Assembly (NCBI GenBank): GCA_910575625.1
Contig: CAJTFD010000001.1
Span: forward strand, 248,001-312,000
Length of the DNA stretch: 64,000 nucleotides
Reading direction: 5' to 3'
DNA from: Clostridia bacterium
GTDB taxonomy: Bacteria; Bacillota; Clostridia; Lachnospirales; Lachnospiraceae
The notes under the pieces are model-generated. The model did not search any database, was not told where the DNA came from, and saw only the letters and a list, made by a program, of their open reading frames with translations. Positions 57,552-64,000 of the stretch are shown piece by piece. The position numbers and the translations under genes were made by a program. How positions within the stretch are numbered: position 1 is the first letter of the stretch; each line of letters begins with the position of its first letter.

Positions 57552-58757
57552 TCAATAATTATTAATAACCACTTCCAACATAGATTTATAAAATCCCCCC
57601 AAAATGGCCGTATTTTCTTCAATTCGTTTTTCTATAAACCCTGTACTAATATTCTGTTCTCTTTTTTCTAAAACCTTAACCATTTCGTTTTTTAAACTTT
57701 GATAATTTTGAACCTTAAAATATGTCACATCTTTACACCTTTTCGCTTCCTTATTGACTGGAATATCTGATAAAATACAAGATACGCCTATACTAATAGC
57801 ATCATAAGTTGAACATCCTCCTGGATCTCCTTCTAATAAAGTAGGTTGAATAAGGGCTATAGAATGTTTCATAATTTCTATTTGATCACATTTAGGAATA
57901 TAGCCTAGAAAATGAATGAATTCTTCCATACGCATTTCACATACTTTATTTAACAAAGATTTACAGTAATCTTCATTTCTATAATCATCCATTTTTCCAG
58001 TACAAACAATATGAATATTTTGATACATGGTCAATTGATGCAAAGCCTTTAATGCCTCAAATGCAGTTAAGTGCGACTTATGCATCCAAAATTGATTAGA
58101 AATAATAAAATACTTTTCCGGCAAATGATATTTTTCAATATCAACATTAGAAGTATTTATATATTCCTTTGCCGCAATAGGAGCAAAAGGCGTAACAAAC
58201 AACTCGCTTTTTCTTCCTGGGAAAAATTTATATATGTCTTCTTTCACCGTATTTGAGGTAACTAAAATATATTTTGAATAATTTAATTGATCCTGGCGAA
58301 CTAAGATTCTTTTATTGATTTCTTTGTCTGAAAAAAAATCTGGAAAGTAATGCTCTTGTAAATCTGGAATATATCCAATCCATGGTGTCCTTAGTTTAGG
58401 AAAAGCATTGCTTAAAACTGGAAGAACAACATCGATTCCATTTCGAATACAAAACCTATCCAACCTTTCCCCCTTATATCTTTCTAATTTTTGGGGGATT
58501 TTATTATAAAACATGATGGGTATTTCAGGACACCTATCGGAAAATGTTTCAATTGCTTTATCTATCCTTTCTTTTTCTAAAACAATATTCTTCCGAAACA
58601 TTTTTCTTAATAACAACATTCCAGAAGAATATCGGGGTAATATAAGAATGCATTGAAATTCATTATATCTATTAATTACTTTAGCAATATTAACTAAAAA
58701 ATCAAGCCCACCATCCCAGGAACACATGCCTTCTCCAATAAATGCGACTTTCTTCAC
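57552..58757 (-). CDS. Family 4-type glycosyltransferase
   Basis: A 401-residue GT-B protein starting KKVAFIGEGMCSWDGGLDFL. The late region LEGDPGGCSTYDAISIGVSCILSDI is a GT4-like donor site with Asp/Gly in place of the usual E-x7-E pattern. The GTG start at 58757 has AGAGAGGA upstream; the TTG start six codons earlier is less likely. Part of the polysaccharide cluster. Confidence 0.82.
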   Translation of the reverse strand: MKKVAFIGEGMCSWDGGLDFLVNIAKVINRYNEFQCILILPRYSSGMLLLRKMFRKNIVLEKERIDKAIETFSDRCPEIPIMFYNKIPQKLERYKGERLDRFCIRNGIDVVLPVLSNAFPKLRTPWIGYIPDLQEHYFPDFFSDKEINKRILVRQDQLNYSKYILVTSNTVKEDIYKFFPGRKSELFVTPFAPIAAKEYINTSNVDIEKYHLPEKYFIISNQFWMHKSHLTAFEALKALHQLTMYQNIHIVCTGKMDDYRNEDYCKSLLNKVCEMRMEEFIHFLGYIPKCDQIEIMKHSIALIQPTLLEGDPGGCSTYDAISIGVSCILSDIPVNKEAKRCKDVTYFKVQNYQSLKNEMVKVLEKREQNISTGFIEKRIEENTAILGGFYKSMLEVVINNY

Positions 58758-58775
58758 TTCATAATCCTCTCTCAA

Positions 58776-59750
58776 TCAATGAACAACCGTACGCTTTATC
58801 CTCAATACGCCACGCCTAAGCCATGGAGATTGTTGATTTTTATCATAAATATTCGTCATAAACCCTTTCGTATTTTCTATTTTATATCCACCAATTTCTG
58901 TAAAAAAATCCCGAATCTCATTCTCATCATTTTGATTATGATACGCACAAATATAACCAGAAAATGATTCCACCTTTTCTAGCCATTTTCTTCCACCATG
59001 TAAAGCCGCTAGCTCAGCACCCTCAATATCCATTTTCAAAGATACGCTTTCATCATATCTAATTGAATATTTCTCCCTTATTGTATCTAATGTTATAGAT
59101 GTATCAGTATCTATATCACCCAAACATTTATTTACTATATATACCTTATTTTTCCATGGTAAAAAAGTCTTATTCATAGCTCTTATCCATTCCTTTTCCG
59201 GCTCCAAAATAATAGTATGCGCAAAATTATTAACATGATCTAATGCAAAATAACCTTCCGCTCCCCCTGCATCAATTAACCAATCACCGCCTATTTTTTC
59301 ATTTTTTTCTAAATATTTATGTGGACTCTTTTCATGCTCCTGATTCAATATTGATTTATAATAACTAAGCGCATCCACCCAATTTTTAAATTTTTCATTT
59401 AAATAAAGTTTATATCCATTTCTTATCGCATAATATAAATTATTATCACAATCATATTTAATATCAAAAATATTTTTCCCAATATAAAAATCAGGAAAAC
59501 TATATGGAAAAATTCCAGTGATACCGTATCTATATATGTACCGAATAACTTCTTTTATCTGCGAATCCTGCGTCTCTTTGTATTCCGACAAAATATTTTT
59601 TTCAAGTTTTTTTATTCTTTTCTGCAGTTCACCAGAATATCCTAATTTTCCACGAGCATATACAAATGAATTTGGCATTATTTTTCTCACTGTCAGAAAA
59701 TAAGTTTTTCTAACAAATTCTCTTACTATATATTTTAAATTAACAATCAT
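58776..59750 (-). CDS. FkbM-family methyltransferase
   Basis: A 324-residue SAM-dependent methyltransferase. A roughly 150-residue N-terminal region of unknown role precedes LIDAGGAEGYFAL (SAM loop, about 157) and LKMDIEGAELAAL (about 237), the standard FkbM pair. AAGGTG precedes the ATG. The stop is 18 bases before the next GT gene. Confidence 0.83.
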   Translation of the reverse strand: MIVNLKYIVREFVRKTYFLTVRKIMPNSFVYARGKLGYSGELQKRIKKLEKNILSEYKETQDSQIKEVIRYIYRYGITGIFPYSFPDFYIGKNIFDIKYDCDNNLYYAIRNGYKLYLNEKFKNWVDALSYYKSILNQEHEKSPHKYLEKNEKIGGDWLIDAGGAEGYFALDHVNNFAHTIILEPEKEWIRAMNKTFLPWKNKVYIVNKCLGDIDTDTSITLDTIREKYSIRYDESVSLKMDIEGAELAALHGGRKWLEKVESFSGYICAYHNQNDENEIRDFFTEIGGYKIENTKGFMTNIYDKNQQSPWLRRGVLRIKRTVVH

Positions 59751-59754
59751 AAAT

Positions 59755-60900
59755 TTACACCTTACTAACTTTTATTTTCTCATAAAACAATCGAATTATT
59801 TCACAAATATAGCTAATCTGCTCGTCTGTTAAACCCGGCCAGCTAGGTAAATTAATACCATGCCATCCTAAATATTCAGCTATAGGAAAATATTGGAATT
59901 TATCTGAATAAATTGGCATTGTATGAATGGGATAAAAAGTTGGTCTAGTTTCAATTCCATTTTTAGCAAGATAATTTCTCAATAAATCTCTATCTTTCAA
60001 ATCATCTACAAGAATAGAGCACATCCAAAAGGTATGCAATACATTTCCTACCGGTTCATGCGTTTTCACAGGCAAGTTTTTTAAATAAGAAGAGTACATT
60101 CGTCCAATTTGAATTTTCCTTTCAATAAAGGTATCTATCTGTTGTAATTGTGCTACTCCAATTGCTGCACATATATTTGTCATTCTAAAATTATAGCCTA
60201 TTATATCATGCCAATACTCTCTATTTTTTGCTAACCCCTGCGATTTTAAACGCCCCATCCTTTCATAAAGAGTAGCATTATTTGTTAGAACCATTCCTCC
60301 TTCCCCACAAGTAATCGTCTTATTTCCAAAAAAACTAAAACATGCAACTTCTCCGTATGTTCCAACTTTCTTTTCTCCATATTTAGATCCAATAGCCTCA
60401 GCACAATCCTCAATTAAAAATAACTCATTTTCCTTTGCAATTTTCGCTATTGTCTCTATTTCGCATGGGTGGCCATATAGATGAACTGCTATAATTGCCT
60501 TTGTTTTTGGTGTAATGTTTTTTTTAATCTCTTCCGGATCCATTTGCCAACTCTCCAATTTTGAATCTACAAAAATTGGAGTAGCATTTACATACTTGAT
60601 GACATTCACAGACGCAATATAGGTAAATGTAGGTACAATTATCTCATCCCCTTCTCCAATACCTAACGCCAATAATGCCAAATGTAATGCAACCGTTCCA
60701 TTTGTTACTGCCGCTCCATATTGAGTACCTATATAATCGGAAAATTTTCTTTCAAATTCTTCTACATATTTTCCTTTAGAAGAAATCCATGTCGAATCTA
60801 AACAATCCATCACATATTCTTTTTCATTTCCATTTAAACTTGGTTGATAAATCGGTATACTTTCCATTTGTATTAATTTACATGATATACCTATAATCAT
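59755..60900 (-). CDS. DegT/DnrJ/EryC1/StrS aminotransferase
   Basis: A 381-residue PLP enzyme that aminates a nucleotide-linked keto sugar. The PLP Lys is in SFFGNKTITCGEGG (about residue 195), with earlier TNGTVALHLAL and DCAEAIG motifs. It resembles perosamine synthase/PglE-type enzymes, so the glycan probably contains an amino-deoxysugar; the matching dehydratase is not in the window. The ATG at 60900 follows GAAAGGA; a start 11 codons later is possible. Confidence 0.9.
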   Translation of the reverse strand: MIIGISCKLIQMESIPIYQPSLNGNEKEYVMDCLDSTWISSKGKYVEEFERKFSDYIGTQYGAAVTNGTVALHLALLALGIGEGDEIIVPTFTYIASVNVIKYVNATPIFVDSKLESWQMDPEEIKKNITPKTKAIIAVHLYGHPCEIETIAKIAKENELFLIEDCAEAIGSKYGEKKVGTYGEVACFSFFGNKTITCGEGGMVLTNNATLYERMGRLKSQGLAKNREYWHDIIGYNFRMTNICAAIGVAQLQQIDTFIERKIQIGRMYSSYLKNLPVKTHEPVGNVLHTFWMCSILVDDLKDRDLLRNYLAKNGIETRPTFYPIHTMPIYSDKFQYFPIAEYLGWHGINLPSWPGLTDEQISYICEIIRLFYEKIKVSKV

Positions 60901-60949
60901 GTTTTCCTTTCATTTATTTTAATATAATTTCTTGAAGACATAAATTATT

Positions 60950-61771
60950 TCATTTTTTAATTAATATTCGCACATATGGAGTAATGGTTCCCTTAATTGC
61001 AGCAACCACTCCGAAATTCTTTTTCAAAAAATAAAACCAGGGTCTAAATGGTGCCCCTTTAATGTCCTCTTTTTTCTTAAGTCTTAATCTTCTAGACAAT
61101 GAAGTATCCATCCAGGTTCCTTTTGCCGAATTATTTTCACATATACCAACGTATTTTTTAAAAACATATACTTTATGGCCGTTTTTCTTTATTAATAATC
61201 CATAATCAAAATCCCCCAGGGAGTGTGAATAATGTCTATCCATCACACCCACTTGAAGAAAAATAGTCCTAGGAATCAATACACAGTTTCCATTAAATGT
61301 ATCAGCCTCTGTTTGCCATTCATCTATATTTAATTTCTCATATCTAATTCCTTTTGTATATTTTATTGCACTATAACTCAACATGCCATTTCCATCATGC
61401 GTTGCCCCAACAATAACGGCATTATCCTGTTGTGCACTTTGCTCTGCCATCTTTTCAACACATTTTTCAAAAAAAGTAACATCATCATTAACCAAAAGAA
61501 TATGATCATAAATTTGCTTGATAGAATCCATCACATATTGCATTCCTACCCTCATCCCAGCAGAATAAAACAAATTACCAGAACTTCTTAATAAATGAAT
61601 ATCAAACTTGTCTTTCATTTTACTAATAACTTCCTGTGTTCCATCTGAACTGTTATCATCAACCACAACAAAAACAAACTCACAATTAGGATTTCCCGAC
61701 ACAAGAGTGCGAATACAATTCTCTGTTTTTTCTTTTCTATTATAACACGTAAGTATTACTACTATTTTCAT
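60950..61771 (-). CDS. Family 2 glycosyltransferase
   Basis: A 273-residue inverting GT2: VILTCYNRKEKTENCI start, DDNSSDGTQ, metal motif LVNDDVTFF (about 94) and GDFDYGLLIKK, like bacterial rhamnosyl- or galactosyltransferases. GGAG precedes the ATG. Overlaps the upstream GT4 gene by 32 bases. Confidence 0.88.
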   Translation of the reverse strand: MKIVVILTCYNRKEKTENCIRTLVSGNPNCEFVFVVVDDNSSDGTQEVISKMKDKFDIHLLRSSGNLFYSAGMRVGMQYVMDSIKQIYDHILLVNDDVTFFEKCVEKMAEQSAQQDNAVIVGATHDGNGMLSYSAIKYTKGIRYEKLNIDEWQTEADTFNGNCVLIPRTIFLQVGVMDRHYSHSLGDFDYGLLIKKNGHKVYVFKKYVGICENNSAKGTWMDTSLSRRLRLKKKEDIKGAPFRPWFYFLKKNFGVVAAIKGTITPYVRILIKK

Positions 61772-62879
61772 CCGAATTCTCCAACAAGCGCTTAATTATA
61801 TATCCTGTCCTTTCCCATGTAAATTTAGACATTACCTGCCTCTTCGCCTCTTCACCTAGTGCTTTTCTATCCAAAATTTTCGTAACAGCATCTTCATCAT
61901 TTTCTATTAACCAACCGGAAACACCATTTTCAATAATAAAATTAGGACCTGGTGCCTTCCATGCAACAACTTTGCACTCATAATACATGGCTTCCAAAAT
62001 AGCCATACCAAATATTTCAGATTGATTTAAATTTATAAAAACATCAGCCATTCTATATAATTTCCATATCTCATTATTAGGAACACGATCTAGCAGCTGT
62101 ACTTTATCTGAAAGATCATTATCTTTTACAAACTCCTCAATACTCTTTAACAAAGGCCCTGTTCCTACCATCACAAGTCTATATAATTCATTTTCTTTCG
62201 ACACCTGAGAAAAAATCTTGAGCATACGTATTGGCTGTTTTTCCTCAACCATCCGACCAACAAATAATATTATTTTGGTTTTATATTTATATCCAAACTT
62301 ACCTTTTAACTCATCTATCCCATATTCTTTATAATTTTTTTGTAATAGATCTAAATCCAGGCCAACCGGCACAACTGTCATTTTTTTTACGCCAAGTTTC
62401 TGTAAATCCTCTTTCACTTTTGGCGTCTTCACCAAACAATGACATTTTTTAAACACAACAATATTCCGTTTCGATACAAAATCCATTATAATCCTGTTTA
62501 TCTTTTTCTCGCTATGACTTTTAATAACACCAATATACGGATAAAAACAAATATTGTTTTTTTGGGTCCATCTATAAACTTTAGGCACAACAAACTGTGT
62601 ATCAGAAAAATAAATCAGTACATCCAATGTTTGATCTAATATATGCACATTTAATCTTCCATTAATTCCAAATCCTTTAGACGGAATATAGTAAATAAAA
62701 GAATGTTCACACCCTTCAACCTGTTCTACGCGTTTTTCCTGATCAATGGAAACTAATTTGTAAATTTTAATTTCGTCAAAAAAAGAATCCATATTTTTTG
62801 CCAAACCTACTTCCTGCAAATTATAAAAACCCTTTTCCCCAAAATTCCCTAAACTTGTTGTCAGCAATCCTATACGCAT
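61740..62879 (-). CDS. Family 4 glycosyltransferase
   Basis: A 379-residue GT-B enzyme with MRIGLLTTSLGNFGEKGF start, ILFVGRMVEEKQP (about 205) and EIFGMAILEAMYYECKVV, the E-x7-E donor site near residue 300. ATG at 62879 is chosen because the family begins there; GGAG lies 12 bases upstream. A TTG 14 codons earlier is in frame. Confidence 0.87.
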   Translation of the reverse strand: MRIGLLTTSLGNFGEKGFYNLQEVGLAKNMDSFFDEIKIYKLVSIDQEKRVEQVEGCEHSFIYYIPSKGFGINGRLNVHILDQTLDVLIYFSDTQFVVPKVYRWTQKNNICFYPYIGVIKSHSEKKINRIIMDFVSKRNIVVFKKCHCLVKTPKVKEDLQKLGVKKMTVVPVGLDLDLLQKNYKEYGIDELKGKFGYKYKTKIILFVGRMVEEKQPIRMLKIFSQVSKENELYRLVMVGTGPLLKSIEEFVKDNDLSDKVQLLDRVPNNEIWKLYRMADVFINLNQSEIFGMAILEAMYYECKVVAWKAPGPNFIIENGVSGWLIENDEDAVTKILDRKALGEEAKRQVMSKFTWERTGYIIKRLLENSDENSSNTYVL

Positions 62880-62938
62880 CTTAATATTTAACTCCAAAAT
62901 TTTTTCAGTCAGCCATATCAAAATAGTGCTTTTACATT

Positions 62939-64000
62939 TTAATCAACTAGTTTATAATATATTTCCATTAAATATTTATAATTTTGATCTTCCGTATATC
63001 TCTCGCTATATTTTTCCTCAACATTCATAATTATATATGGATATTCAACTATTCGAAACACAGCCTTCTTTAATTCTTCTGACGAATCAACAATAAATTT
63101 GCATCCAGTCACTCCCTCTTCCACCAAACTCCCCGCATTTCCCAAATCCGAAACAATCACTGGAGTCCCCACAGAAAATGCTTCCACAATTGACATAGGA
63201 AAACCTTCATACCATCGTGTCGGCAATATAAGCCCTTTCGAATTCGCAATCAATTTCCTAGCTTCTGCATTCGGAACAAATCCTATCATCTCCACGGATT
63301 CCAAGCCATTCCTAGCAATATACGCCTTGCATGGCTCCTCCATAGGCCCGTTTCCACAGAGCAGCAGCTTAGGAGCCGAATCCCCCATCATCTTCCAGGC
63401 CCGAAGCAGAACATCCACACCTTTTAATTTTTCCAGGCGTCCCACAAATATAAATTGATCCTCCCTTTTTTCCAGTGGAACAATCTCGCTATCTATACTT
63501 TCGACAAAGTTCGGCTTTACAAATACCCTTTCTGGAGAAATTTGTTTAAAAGACAATAATTTGTCTTTATTAAATTCCGTCAGACAGATATAATTTAACT
63601 TCTTGTAAATCCCCGTCATCCGATGAAATTTGGCATTGATCACACACGCCAACGTCTGCAAACGACTTTCCCTGTAACACCCATGCTTAACTGCACAAAA
63701 AAGCCCTTTTTCCAGACAATCCTCGCAAATATGCCCATCGCGATAAAAAGTGGCTCCCGGACACAGCAGTCTAAAATTATGAATAGTCTGCACCACCAGC
63801 ACATGGCAGGCAGTCGCCGCATAATACACCGAAGGGCTGACCAGATTCAATGTATTGTGAACATGCACGATATCTATCCGCCGTTCCCGGATAATCCGCT
63901 TCACTTCCTTGTAGGTTCGCCTGTTAAAAACAGTCGTAAACGGCAGCATCAGTTTCTGCGTCCCGGAGAGTTTTTTTAATTCCAAATTGCTCCTGGTGTA
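62939..64000 (-). CDS. Family 4 glycosyltransferase, partial (5' end beyond the window)
   Basis: At least 350 residues of a GT4 enzyme; no stop or supported start occurs before the right edge, where the frame still reads YTRSNLELKK. It has VHVHNTLNLVSPSVYYAA, a Cys-rich CEDCLEKGLFCAVKHGC insert that probably binds zinc, IFVGRLEKLKGVD and EGFPMSIVEAFSVGTPVI. The Cys-insert type is common among capsule GT4 enzymes. GC content rises again toward the edge. Confidence 0.88.
   Translation of the reverse strand, partial: YTRSNLELKKLSGTQKLMLPFTTVFNRRTYKEVKRIIRERRIDIVHVHNTLNLVSPSVYYAATACHVLVVQTIHNFRLLCPGATFYRDGHICEDCLEKGLFCAVKHGCYRESRLQTLACVINAKFHRMTGIYKKLNYICLTEFNKDKLLSFKQISPERVFVKPNFVESIDSEIVPLEKREDQFIFVGRLEKLKGVDVLLRAWKMMGDSAPKLLLCGNGPMEEPCKAYIARNGLESVEMIGFVPNAEARKLIANSKGLILPTRWYEGFPMSIVEAFSVGTPVIVSDLGNAGSLVEEGVTGCKFIVDSSEELKKAVFRIVEYPYIIMNVEEKYSERYTEDQNYKYLMEIYYKLVD

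Overview
The window looks like a chromosomal segment of an anaerobic, spore-forming Clostridia species, most likely Lachnospiraceae. Evidence: a SipL-like SPOCS/LysM spore protein, a 3D-domain cell-wall protein, a PrsA-like foldase next to mfd and pth, Gram-positive Shine-Dalgarno sites, sigma-A promoters, a ferredoxin-type aldo/keto reductase and corrinoid/one-carbon style methyltransferase genes. I had no search tools; family names come from reading motifs.

Layout. 1-2.7 kb: end of a one-carbon/demethylation-type operon (frameshifted MFS transporter, UroD/MtaA-like protein, short G3E GTPase, His-rich small protein). 2.8-5.6 kb: complete pabA-pabB-pabC unit behind a clear promoter. 5.6-11.5 kb: DnaJ-like chaperone, TSCPD protein, beta-CASP metallo-hydrolase, MATE exporter, Fe-S aldo/keto reductase. 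11.5-20.2 kb (- strand): 3D-domain protein, PrsA-like lipoprotein, mfd, pth and two G3E GTPases, one fused to a DUF1980-like domain and one with a long His-rich segment. 20.2-27.3 kb (- strand): small conserved protein, nitrilase-family hydrolase, glgB, a GH13 amylase, C_GCAxxG protein, SipL-like protein, PrcB-type lipoprotein. 27.3-27.6 kb: an Fst/par-like type I toxin-antitoxin module, the best hidden system here. 27.7-33.7 kb: plsC, tadA, a frameshifted hybrid histidine kinase, a fructuronate-reductase-like enzyme and an orphan serine recombinase.

From 33.7 kb to the right edge the window is a surface-polysaccharide region. The first part (34-41 kb, + strand) has an acyltransferase, a frameshifted DUF2142-type membrane protein flanked by two copies of a hairpin-rich repeat, a GT2 and a YfhO protein. 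After decayed IS5 and IS110 DNA comes a long - strand cluster (64 to 42.4 kb) that is visibly AT-rich: GT4, GT2, GNT-I-like and fucosyltransferase-like enzymes, FkbM methyltransferases, a DegT aminotransferase, UDP-glucose dehydrogenase, an ABC exporter and an acyltransferase. Two IS200-type copies and an IS110 copy sit inside it. The gene set fits synthesis, decoration and export of a strain-specific glycan.

Several genes are broken by one- or two-base shifts, some in simple repeats (8-G tract, 7-T tract, AC repeat). These may be phase-variable switches, real pseudogenes or consensus errors; the sequence alone cannot decide. Gene starts were moved from the longest reading frame where a Shine-Dalgarno site or family length pointed elsewhere.
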